From the NCBI GenBank assembly GCA_018127085.1, contig CM030731.1, positions 1 to 64,000 on the forward strand: a stretch of DNA of 64,000 nt, written 5' to 3'. Positions 1 through 11,227 of the stretch are shown here, piece by piece. This DNA comes from Pneumocystis sp. 'macacae' (Eukaryota; Ascomycota; Pneumocystomycetes; Pneumocystales; Pneumocystaceae). How positions within the stretch are numbered: position 1 is the first letter of the stretch; each line of letters starts with the position of its first letter. Below the pieces are notes generated by a model. It made no database searches. It saw only the letters and a program-made list of their open reading frames with translations, and was not told the origin of the DNA. Both the position numbers and the translations under genes were made by a program.

Positions 1-395
1 GAGGGAGGCCCAGGCTATCGCAGCACTAATTACTACTCTTGTGCACCCTTTTAATCAATGGTGAGTAGAATTTGGAAATATCCAACTGAAAAACCAAAAT
101 CTTCTGATTCGAAAAGGTCGAACGTTAACTTTAAAATACAATTCTTAGTTTTATAAAATAATGATTATTCAAAGAAACCACAACGTGATTCAAAAGAATA
201 AACTTGAAACTGAGGGCTCACTAGTTAGGCACGAGGCGAGCTTGGGACTGTCTAAATGACTAGTATTCTATTCAATGTCCAGCATTCCATATCTATGTTG
301 AAAGCATGTTCTAAATATTTATATTTTTATATTGCATATCTATATTCCCTCTAGGAATCATTTTTAAATTATTTTCTAATTCCCTAATTTCATAG
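1..395. other. left edge, no gene assigned
   Basis: The first 60 or so bases are clearly more GC-rich than the rest. On the plus strand they read as a short open frame (about 20 codons) that meets a good splice-donor-like GTGAGT at 61-66, so this could be the end of an exon whose body lies outside the window. I do not recognise the peptide. The remainder is AT-rich 3' flank of the Msg gene, with nothing I can name. Confidence 0.3.
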
Positions 396-455
396 CCCAA
401 TACAAATGCTCATTATTTTCTTTTAGTTTTTAACCCAATGCAAATGCTCATTATT
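396..455. repeat. 22-bp direct repeat just past the Msg stop codon
   Basis: Two copies of a 22-base word (396-417 and 434-455) differ at one base and are offset by 38 bp. They sit immediately downstream of the stop codon of the minus-strand Msg gene, so they fall in its 3' untranslated region. A function in 3'-end formation or recombination is possible but not shown. Confidence 0.7.
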
Positions 456-459
456 CCCT

Positions 460-3400
460 TTAAATCACAATAAAAGCTCCCATTACCCATATAACAATAT
501 TCATTACTGTCAACCCTGATATCTTTGTCGCCCCGCTCGGCACTTCCGTATCTGCTCCACCTGTTTCTGGCTCTTTTGTTCGTGCATCTTCCGTCGTACA
601 CGGCACTGGCTTGCATTTCTGTGTAGATGTTGTCACTGAAGTATGTGTCTTTGTCTTTCTAGAGACCGATTTGCTTGTCACCCAGGTTGTCTTTGAATCG
701 ATTACCACGCAGATCCCATCTTTCATCGTTACAGTGGGCTTTGGCTTGTCATCCGTCATGGTCGTTGAGTCTGTAACCGTTACGGTCAAGACAGACGTTT
801 CTGTTGGAGACACTGCTTTAGGCAATACAAATGCCTTACAATGCTCGCGTATTTCCTGGCATGGATTCTTAAAATTAAGGCAATCATCCTCAAACGCACA
901 CTCTTCGATAAAATGGTCACAGATATCTTTGGCCTCCAAGTACAGCTCTAGAACCAGAGACATCAGATCAAATGCGAGTCCATGACGCACAGATGACTCT
1001 ATATCCAGATCGTCTCGACGCACAAGTCTGATGTAAGCCGTGACATTGCCACGTGCGGCGAGGCGATGATTCTGCTTCTCATCCGCTGCCTGAGATGCCA
1101 CTAAGAATAAACCTGAATCGCTAGTGGCTTTTTCGGCTTGCTCTTTAGTTTCTTCAAATTCAGCTACCCTATCTTCCAAATCTTTAGCAACTTTATTCAG
1201 CTTAGTTGGCAAATTATTGCACAATATTTCCATCCATTTAACGAACTTGACGCAAATTTTATCCCTTGTGTCATCTTCGTTATATTCTTTGCATGAATCT
1301 TCAAGTGTTTTATTTGATTCTATTGAGCTTGCGCAGTAGTCCTTTAACCGAGTAGTGCATACATCCTTGTCTGTTAAAGATCCCTTTATATTGTACATCA
1401 GGGCTTTCAGTAAGGGAAACTTGTCGCGAAATGTCTTGCAGTTTCCTTTGAGTTTCACACACAGTCCATCTCCATTATTGTCTTGCTTCAGTTTATCAGG
1501 GCAGTTTCCCATGAGCATATCGCAGTATTCCTCCCAAAGAAAACAAATATTATCCCTTTCTTTATCGTCTTCTGATTGCTTGACAACATTCTCGATTTTC
1601 ATATTCTGCTCAAGTGCAGAGCAATGATTTTGTACATCCCCGCGTATTCTAAGACACGTTTTGTAGTGTGCTATACATATAAGACTAAATGGACTCATTT
1701 CCCTCATAAACCATCGAGGACATTTCGTTTCTAAATATTTTGCGCAGTTATCAACCGTTACCAAAACGTCACTATTTTTACTCAACAAAGCGTCTTTCAA
1801 TTTCTGCGCATTTCTCAGATGAGCACAATTCCTTCTCAATGTGCTGCAAGGTGCATTAAACTCCTCAAAATCCTTTGATAGATTCTCGCATTCTTTCTCC
1901 AAAATAACACAATCTTTTTCTTCTGGATAATCCCTCTTTTTACCCAAAATAGAGTATAATTGGGAACTTCTTCTTCCAAGATCCCACATAAGTTCTTCGC
2001 ACGTTTCTCCTGGTTTCAAACACATTGAAAGCAAATCTATACTGTCGTTTCTAACTTTTTGACATCTTTCTACAAGTTTTACTGCACATTTTTTAACCCC
2101 ATCTGAAGTCCAATCATGAAGAAACCCAAATAATTCTTCCAGTAATACTTCTTTTGCTAAATTGAAAAGCTGTGCTCTAGAATATGCCGCTTTCAGAGTT
2201 CCACAAGCATCCAGGAAATCAGCACCGCAATGTGATTGCAGGTAATAGCATTTTGAAATAAGATCTGCATACACTTTTTCATGAATCATTTCAGATAGTC
2301 TATCCGAAGTATAAAACATATTTTTAGCTCCATTTTTTAATTTAAATAATCCTTTTTGTTGAAGAGTTAATCGAAAAGAATCACATTCTCCTTTTACAGT
2401 ATTGTTTATTTGTTCACATACTTCAGTATGATTAGTCTTATTACATAAACCCCCTAGTTCTTTTAAATGGCGAAAAGTGCAGTTTCCTAGATAATAAGTA
2501 CATCTCGCTATTTTATCGTTACTTGGATTCGTATTATGATATGCTAACAGCAAAAAATGACGAATTTCTGGAAACGAAAGCTTAATATTTAAAAGACCCA
2601 CGGCTTCTGCTTCAGTAAAAAGCCGATCAAGACCTATTTTCTCTTGAAGTGTAGGTGGAAATTTCAATGGGTCAAAAAGATGAGTATGGGGGGGGGGGGG
2701 AATACACGATATTTTTCCCCTTACAACCGTTTCTAAGCTTTATACATTCCTGTTGTACCAGATCCTCACAGTTTGGTGAGTGGAAGTAACATTTCTCAAG
2801 AAGAGAGTGACAATCCTTTTCTAATTTAGCGTTATTTTCAAGCACAGTTTTGATATCTTCCTCAAGAGATTTGCAGATTTCTTTTTCTCGAGCAGGAAGA
2901 ACTTTACATATATGTTTTTGAAGGAAACAATACCAGAATAAATAATAGTTTTCCCCTGCTAACACCGGGCAAAAGTCAGGAATTTTTGCATTACACGCTT
3001 CTTCAGTTTCCAAATTCCGAACAAGGGCCCTTGAAAGGGCTTCATACGTTAGAGTTTCAAGTATAGCTTCATGACATTGTTCATCTAAATTATCGCAGAG
3101 AGAACGAAAACTCGCGAATTCCCGGAAAATTGTATATTGAACATGAACATAATTACATTGGACTTTGTTTAAAGTAAATTCCGCAGAAGTAAGACTACTA
3201 GAAAGATACAAAAGAAAGCTTCTAGCATTTCCAGACACATTAGTGATTTTAGTTTTGAGATCAGTGCATTTTTGTTTTGCTTTTTGACAAAATTCCTCTA
3301 ATGCTGGGTGCAAATCCTTTGGTTCTAGACCTATACCTCCTAAATTCTTACAGTATTTTTCTAGATTCTGCTGACATTTATCACTTATTGCATCTTTTCC

Positions 3401-3663
3401 CAAAATCAAAGCCAAAATCTGCTCCTCACTGGGTAAAAAACATTAACTTTGTACATTTTGTTCCTGTTTAAATGTTTCTATACCCTAATAAATTTATTGA
3501 TGCATCTGGTGGGTCCAATGATCCATCTAGTTTTTTTGATGCAGAATATCTTTTATGAAGAACTAAAAAAATTAAAAAGGAGAAAAAGAAAAAACGCGAT
3601 ACCAATATTTTTTGAGAAAGCATGTGCTATGCCAAGAAACCCGGCTAACACAAATGCTTTCAT
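460..3663 (-). CDS. Msg-superfamily surface glycoprotein, frame broken in a C tract
   Basis: Large GPI-anchored surface glycoprotein of the Pneumocystis Msg family. Exons on the minus strand: 3603-3663, 3484-3562, 460-3428; introns of 40 and 55 nt have GT...AG ends and join in frame. Exon 1 encodes a signal peptide starting MKAFVLAG and ending in FSKN; exon 2 carries a Lys-Arg pair (LHKRYS), a likely kexin site; exon 3 holds the Cys-rich Msg repeats, then a Ser/Thr-rich stalk and a hydrophobic tail typical of GPI addition. A run of 13 C (2688-2700) breaks exon 3: upstream reading enters a stop soon after the run, while the downstream frame stays open for more than 730 codons. With one base fewer the product would be about 1035 residues, the usual Msg size. 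It has its own leader rather than the shared expression-site leader. Either a sequencing error, a pseudogene or a switchable frame. Confidence 0.88.
2688..2700. repeat. G13/C13 homopolymer inside the Msg gene
   Basis: Thirteen consecutive G on the plus strand (C on the coding strand) fall exactly where the Msg frame breaks. In a genome this AT-rich so long a G run stands out. Slippage here would move the downstream 730 codons in and out of frame. Confidence 0.9.
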
Positions 3664-4602
3664 TTATAATAGCAATAAGCAACAGTTTTCATAAAAAATG
3701 TTTCATATTTGACATTGGAATATCGGGAAGCGTTCTCATAAAAAATGGGGAAACGATAATAAATTAATAATGAATATACAATAGATAAACAGACAGATAA
3801 TTACAGTTTTAACTGCTGTCCTCTGCTACAATTGTATAACCTGCTTTTTGCTGAGTTTACAAGCTTGTATGTATCCTAATATCTGTAAATTTTTACAAAA
3901 TTATTTTTGGAGTTTTAAATGATTTTGTTGGCAATATTTTCATAGCTCTTATCTCCTACCATTTTCCAGTAATTCCTTTTATTTTTTAGTATCTGTATAT
4001 GCAAATACTATCATTTCAGCTTTGACTTTATTAAATCTATCTTTATCAGACTTCTAAGTTTTTTCTAAAAAGATAATTTAATTAAGCTTCATGTTATCTA
4101 TTGTTCATTTAAAGCTACTTTGAATATTTATTCATTTTTTATATCTAGTTTTATTGATTCAAGCTTAAAGTAATCCCCATATATAGTATGTATTTTTTGA
4201 ACTTTCTGCGGATTCTTTCCATTTCATACAATTCAAATTGTAAAAATAATCTTCAATGATAATTGTTTTTTGAAACTTGATGTTCGATGCTTTATTTATT
4301 CTTTATTTCAAAATGATGTGCTTTTTTAATTGCTTGTACAAATTTCTTATATATTTTTTATACTGATAAATTTTAAGATATCTAAGATATCCAAGAAGCA
4401 CTGTTATGTCCTAATATTCACTTATTTTTGCTTTATTTTGATTATTTTAATTTTCATATATTCAAGTTGTATTCGTATACGTTTTATTCATGTTTTATTA
4501 GCTTTAGTTAGGAATACTATTTATAATTCTATTAGTTCAATGCGTATATTTTAATATTTAGGGTTTCTATTAGTCTTATTTTTGATCGACATGGATGAGA
4601 GG

Positions 4603-4616
4603 TACCCCATGGGGTA
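4603..4616. repeat. 14-bp perfect palindrome
   Basis: TACCCCATGGGGTA is a perfect inverted repeat with no spacer and an unusually GC-rich core for this spacer. It could be a protein-binding site or chance. Confidence 0.6.
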
Positions 4617-4630
4617 TTTGAGAGATAAAA

Positions 4631-4673
4631 GGCAGATCAGAGATAAGGGTAGATCAGTGATAAGGGCAGATCT
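4631..4673. repeat. 17-bp imperfect tandem repeats
   Basis: Two and a half adjacent copies of a 17-base unit beginning GGCAGATC (4631-4647, 4648-4664, partial 4665-4673), with small differences between copies. They lie 15 bp beyond the palindrome. Confidence 0.6.
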
Positions 4674-5520
4674 AAAAATGATTAGATAAAGACAGGCAAA
4701 AAGAGGCTAGTCAGGTTAAAAATATGGGCCAATTGTGTAGAAAATATAATCCTTTTAGTTAAAATATGAGACAAATTAGCATCAAAGATATTGCGTTTTT
4801 AGTCTATTTTCTACCATGTTTGGCTACCATGTTTGTCTATCTGTTAAATAGATATGCTGTCTTAAACTTGGTTATCTTTTGCGTATATTATAATTAAAAT
4901 AACTATTTATACTACCATCTAATCATGTTCTATGTATTAAGTGTAAAAGAAGTGCTTTGAGTTAAAAAATCGAGAATCATCACTTACTTTTTTTGAAAAA
5001 AATAAATCTAAAAAATGTCCTTCAAGATTACCTTATGTCTACCTGTTTTTAGCCTCTTAAAATATTGTTCAAGTTAAATTAAAAGATCAAAGAAAGTGGT
5101 ATTGGCAGATTTTCATGTGATATTATATCGTTATCTCATGATATTAAAACACTATGAAGTGTTTTTATTAACTGCAAAAGACAAGGTTTCTGCTAAATCT
5201 TTTACCCAATATAATCTTTGCATCAATAATGTTTCTTAGTATCAGCAAGAGATGGATAGGCAAAAAAAATTAAAAACAGAGATGAGTTATATATGATTTT
5301 ATCAGAGTAGTTTTTAAAGAAATAAAATACAACATACATTATTAGTACAATTATATGCATCAGTAGAGGTTAGATTCATGATCTTAGATAAAATGTATTA
5401 TTAAAAATGCATCTGTCTTGTAACCAAGAATTATTAAAGAATAAAATCGTCCTAAATACCTAAAAGCATCCCTTAAAAAGAATAAAGTTGAATTCAGTAT
5501 AATATTCGATTTTTAAATAT

Positions 5521-7150
5521 CTATTCTAAAACATTTTCAATTAAAGTATTACATGTAGTAAGAGGATGTAGACATAAATAAATTGCACTAAAACCTAGAC
5601 CAGTTGATTCTTTACACTTTCTAGTTAATAGAGATACGCAACTCTCTGAATTGCTCGATGTTTCAGAAAGTTGTTGATATGAACTGCCTAAGATACTTTT
5701 AAGAGTTGAAGAAAAATACGACTTTTTATAGCATTCTGATTCAAGCTTTTTACATTTATGACGGAGATCTTCACTCCCAAAACCACCATAATAATAACAT
5801 AGTGACTGTACACGTGTACAGTAATCATCAGTAAGTCCAACAGGAAATATTCCTGCCGATAAAGCATCAAAATTCAGCCCGACAGACTCAAATTCAGAAA
5901 GCACCTTTGTAAGCTCATCAAGATAACCACCAGGAATACCAGTAAGTCTAGCAGGATAACCTGAGCAAGCATCTTTTGCAATAGCATTTCCATGTCCATT
6001 TGTGCAAAGAGGAACCAGGAATGGATCACTACTGGAAAACATGCATTCTTCTGTAATTAAATAGCATGAGCCTGCAGTTGGATCAAGTTTTTCGTCTTGT
6101 ATTAGGAGAGATAAAGAAGGATCCCAAGAATTTCTTTTAGTTGGAGGAGGAGTTCCAATAAAAACGCCATATCTATCGAATACATCGTTGAAAACACCTT
6201 TTGCTTCTTCCTCACCTACAAATAACATATCGTCCAAAAACGACTGAGATAAATAGCCACTATTCATACAAGCAGTTCCAAGTCGTTTGCATAAAGCACG
6301 TGTTTTATCGTCGCAATGTTGTGAATAGTGAGTGCAATCAGTAACCAAAAGACATACTTCTTCTGATGCAGGCTTGGTTAGTGCACTTCCCAGTTGTTGA
6401 TGCAAAGAAGTGCATTTTCTGTGAGCGGTCGCTATTAAGTCTCTGCACATATATGGCCAGGCTACACAGGCGTGCCTCAGTTCCTGGCTAAGTCCAGATA
6501 ATATGACACATACTTGCTCCATTCCAAGTTTGCATCTTTCAAGGGTTTCCGACCTACCCGCGAGTGCTCGAAGAAGAATTGCGGCAGCTGTATCTTTGCG
6601 TATTTTACGATAACAAGAAAGTGCTAGTTTGTCGCAAGCAGAAGCGAGACGAGGAAGTAAATGTTGAAGAAAATGACATAAAGAAAGGAGACGGCGACAC
6701 TCTTCATGCGAGGGAGTCTGTAATTTTTGAATTTCTGAATAAAGACTTTGGACATCAGTGATAATTCCCTCTAAAACCCCACTATAAGCCTGATCATCAA
6801 GATAAACATTACAAAAAACATCCATTCGAGGATCTATAAGACTCAAAGTACCGTATGCATCACGTAATTGATCACATAATGTGTAAGGTAAAAAGTTGCT
6901 ACGTGAAGAACTAGTACTACTAAAAAGCGAAGAATAAAGATTAGAATCACTATAAATTTCGTCAGTGTTAAATATTTTATGATAATTGTGGGCTTTTATA
7001 CCTTAGATGCTCCAAAAACCCCGATTTTCCATGAGGATACTCTAAAAAATTAAAAAGTTATAAAAAAAAAGAAAAATAACTTCGAACGTCAAGATTCCTT
7101 GAAAAAACAGGTATTATGAAAAAAAGGATATTAAATATGCCGGCCTTCAT
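5521..7150 (-). CDS. divergent Msg-superfamily protein, secreted
   Basis: Cys-rich protein with spaced Cys pairs like those of Msg repeats. Proposed exons: 7081-7150, 7002-7041, 5521-6919, giving 502 residues in one frame. Exon 1 encodes a hydrophobic leader starting MKAGIFNI and ending FSRN, matching the leaders of the other three Msg genes in the window. Intron 2 (82 nt, GT...AG) is well supported; intron 1 uses a weak GTTATT donor chosen because it keeps frame. Compared with a full Msg it is half length and ends without the Thr-rich stalk or a GPI-type hydrophobic tail, so it may be secreted or held by other means. Whether it belongs to a named Msg subfamily cannot be decided by eye. No frame break seen in the main exon. 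Confidence 0.75.
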
Positions 7151-10100
7151 AAAGTAAATGAAAGCCAGAAACCCTGTTTTTGATTATTAATGGATGATAT
7201 GAATTTTTTGATAGAAAATATTTAAACGCTTCGGCTTTTAAAAAATATCCACAACAAATAAGATAAAAAATAGGCAATAATTGCTCGACAATACTAATAC
7301 TTATTATCTTGTTATCGTGAATAAATATATTATTTTCTCTTGCTAAATTAAATCGAGATTTTATAAAAAATTAGCTTTTTAAAAAAATTATTCATTTAAA
7401 AAACCCAAAATTAAATTAATTAATAATATCTTATAATCCATGTATCTCGTCTTTGACTTATCTGCTTATTTATCAACATTTCTGTTTTTCTGTGCATTTT
7501 AATCCCAGAGTCAAGTGAAAAATTACGTAGACTTGAATAAGAGTTGTAGTAAGATCAAGATTTGTACAACTACATTCTGACTCAATACCGAATCATAATC
7601 TTGTCTTTGGACTAGAATGTATATTATATGCTTATGATTATGCAATCTGCATTTCTGTATTGTAAGATTAATATATTTAAATCTATGTCTGTATTTTCTA
7701 CCATTGTGATTTAAAACATGTATATAGAGTGTGTTTCTGGTTGTCGTTCTCGATTAATTTTATATAATTTTAATCGATTTGTATATTAATCCTAATTATA
7801 CTATGATATATATAAACATGAGTCATATATATTTGATTTAGTTTTCTTAAACTTTGTCTTTTTCTTCCTTCTGGATTCTTCTTAATATTTACAGTTTTTA
7901 AATATATTCTTTTAATAGTATTCACGTTTCTGTTTTTCTTTTTCGGGCCCCTTATAACGCTCTTTTATAGTATTTTTATCATTTTTCACCAACACTTTGT
8001 AGTTTCCTTTGCAGTTATATTTTTTTTTGCAGTTTCCTATATTTTTGCTTTAATTCATGTTTCCATTAGCTTTCCTGGTATCGACTCCTTAACTTGAATC
8101 TATTTAGTTATTATCTTTTTCTCCTTTATAATTTGAAAACTGAATTCAAGTGCCCACAATGTTGCTAGATCTTGTATTTTTACGCGATTTTTACTTTTTG
8201 ACAATTAAATGTCAAGTCCTAAACAAATGAGGCATTCTACTGTATGTTTATTCTAAAGCCGCTTTTTTGTCTTACGGGGATGTAACAAGCATATTGCAAA
8301 CTTTTTAGACCTCTAGATGTCTTCGGATTTTCATGTTTCATAAGAATTCTTAAAATTGTTGATATTTTCTGAGTCCTTTTGATTATATCTTTCTTATTTT
8401 TTGTTAGCACTTTCGTTTTCAGGGCATGAATATATATATAATTTATAATTCTCTTTCAAATTGCAATTATAATTTAGAAAACAATGCCTATTCTGATTTT
8501 CAAGTCTTTGTTTATTTAAGAATGCTATTTTCTTGTTTTGGAGTTTTCTCGTTTTTCTTTGTATATTGAGATGGCTGCTAATTACTACTATTATACTATG
8601 CTAGTGCTCAATAGTTACAATTATACCTATAAATTCATGAATTCTTTTTTGTAATTGTAATTATCATATCCAACGTAAATAATGATATTATTTAGTTGGT
8701 CGGTTTTTACCGTCAATTATAATTGTTTCCAGTCTACTATTTTGAGTCTATTATTTTAAATAAGAATAGAATAATATCGGCATTTTTCCACAATCTTTTA
8801 TCACTTTTTTTAAATTTCCATAAAGTCTACTCCTTTTAACTTTTTTGGTAAATTTACGAATCTGGTTAATGCATTGTTTTTTCAATTTATTTAAAATATT
8901 TATTTTAGAGTTTGATTTTAAGGTCTGTATTATTTTTAACAATATTCCTGCTCTATTATACAATAAATCTATTGTATATGTATGTATAATAGTTTTCTTA
9001 AAATTAAACTATTTAACTATCTGTACTTCCTTTTAACCCTTAGGTCAATCCGATATTTAAGACTCATCTTAAAGGATAGATAAAATTGGAGTCCTCTGGA
9101 ATCTATGTCTTAATCACTACTTTCTATGGAACAGTATAATCTAGAGTAAACTTATAATAATATAATCCTAAAAGAGAAATATAATCCCTTGATGCTATTA
9201 CTTGATTGGCATTTTTAAAGATATTGATTTAAAGTTTTTGTCCGTTTCAAATGATTTGTTTTAACTTTTTAAGTTTATTATTAGTACATATATCATATCA
9301 TATACAATATTTACTTAATTTTTAATATTTACTCATTAGCTTTTGATACTTTTTTTTCTATTTAATCATGCTAAATTAAAAATAGCTAGTATAATTTCCT
9401 TTCTAATAATTTATTGACTAGTGTTAAATTTTTAGATATAATAGATATCTTTAGACTTTTGAATGTTCTCTTTAGACTTTAGTTTTTTTTCAAATAAAGT
9501 TAGTCTCAGGCTTTTAAATTGCTTTCATATCTTTTTGGTAATTCATTTAAAATTCATTTAATTTAATAATTCTTCATGTTTCTATTTTTTAAATCTATTT
9601 TTACTATATACATTATTTTAATTTATTAGTATTTATAAATGCTCTGAATTTATAATGTATTTTGGCTATATTTTTAGAATAGTATCTTTTAAACAAAACA
9701 CATTTCAGTTTTTTTTTGAAAAATTTTTCCAAATTTTTCTTTTGTACAACTGTAGTAAATAATTCTATTTAATTGAAAAACAAATTCTATAATCTGCATG
9801 TGGTCTTTTTTCCTTTATTTTTAAATTTCTTATGTGAGATTATTGCTGCTGGTTGGCTTACAAAAACAATACTTTAGCAAAAAACACTTTTAATTTAGCA
9901 ATGTTTCCAAATAGCTATTGATTTTTATTTTAAGAATGGTATGGTTTAATCATTTTTAAATTTTTTTGAGGTTTATTTTTTCATACAAACATGTTTTTCC
10001 ATTCGTTTATCTTTTTATTTGGGGTTGAAGAAATGTTTTTTAACTTTAATTGGCATTTGTTCTGATTGCTTAACATTTTTTTGAATAGATTCAAAAAATT

Positions 10101-11227
10101 TTTCATAAAATTAAATTTACTTGATATTTATTTCTCGAAATCTTTTGAATCCTTTTTTAAAATATAAAATACTTTTGATTAAAAATAAGTATTATTACTC
10201 ATTTCTCATGCATTTGTTATCCAAGAATAATAGTTTTATACGTATTTATCAGTATTTTGGAATTTTGATTTTTCAAATTTTTATATCTTTTTAATGTTAT
10301 ATAATTTACATAAAATCCCAGGTTTATTATAATCAGACTAGAGTTTATAATTTTATTGTATTTTGTATATTTTTGTATTTTTTATCTTTAGGAATTTTTT
10401 TGAACATATATTTTTATTCATAATCTTTGCATTCATTATATACAATTTTTATATAATAGTTTGAATAAATATTTTTATATATTAAATAATTTTGGATTTT
10501 TTATAAATTTCAATTTTCAAATTTCAAGATACAGTTTTTATGTTTCTAAATACACCTCTCAATTTTAAATATATATTTTTTTATATTATTAATTTATTTT
10601 GTTAGTGTCCATCTAGAAATATTTTGTATTTATTAATATTGTTACATTTTTTAAGAAACAAAACTAGAATAAGTCTATTCTTTAAAAGGCTTTTTCATGT
10701 AATTATATTTAAAATTTTATTGATTTTTTCAATTCAAAAATGAACTTCAATTATAGAAAATAAAATAAAAAAATAAAATATACAAAACGTATCTCTTTTA
10801 ATAGAATATATTTCATATAATTAATGAAAAACATAAAGACTTTCATTTATTATCCTAAAAATTTTTAGCTTTCAATTTTATTTATTTTTATTCTTTTAGA
10901 AAAAAATAACTAACAATTATTTCTATTATTTATTTGTTATACTTGACAAAAAATAATATTTCGTACAACTTAACAGTGAAAAGATATTCAAACTAGTCTA
11001 ATTTTCAATAGTTAAATTCCGGTTTCATTATCTTCAATAATATTTCATGCTTCCAAAATTACTCAATACATCTTTGAAAAATATTTTTATGAATTATTAT
11101 ATAAAAAATAATTAATATTATCAATAAAATTAAAATCCCATATTTTGCTGAAAAACAATGGAATAAATCCCATTCCATCTAAAAGATAGAATCCAGAGTT
11201 CAAATATAAAGTAGTTTGATTTTGGAA
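7151..11227. other. 4-kb gene-free AT-rich spacer
   Basis: The longest empty stretch of the window, very AT-rich with many T-rich runs. I found no Cys-rich remnant, no long open frame and no repeat array. It contains the upstream region of the Msg gene at 5521-7150 and the downstream flank of the next one. The core part of the window never has a gap of more than about 0.7 kb, so this is unusual. Confidence 0.6.

Larger units (their letters stand above)
3664..5520. other. gene-poor AT-rich spacer between Msg genes
   Basis: About 1.9 kb without a supportable gene. It includes the upstream region of the preceding Msg gene. Apart from the palindrome and short tandem repeats listed separately (4603-4673) I see only AT-rich sequence with short chance open frames. 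Confidence 0.6.

Noticed and set aside
1..459. Possible kexin (PRT1/KEX) gene end next to the Msg array
   Set aside because: Such genes occur in Pneumocystis subtelomeres, but the short peptide at the edge shows no subtilase motif.
611..1627. Several plus-strand open frames of 70-124 codons
   Set aside because: Antisense to the first Msg gene, with no family features and no matching splice sites.
8751..9036. Overlapping short open frames on both strands in the 4-kb spacer
   Set aside because: Lys/Ile/Asn/Phe-rich products typical of chance frames in AT-rich DNA; no Cys pattern of Msg.
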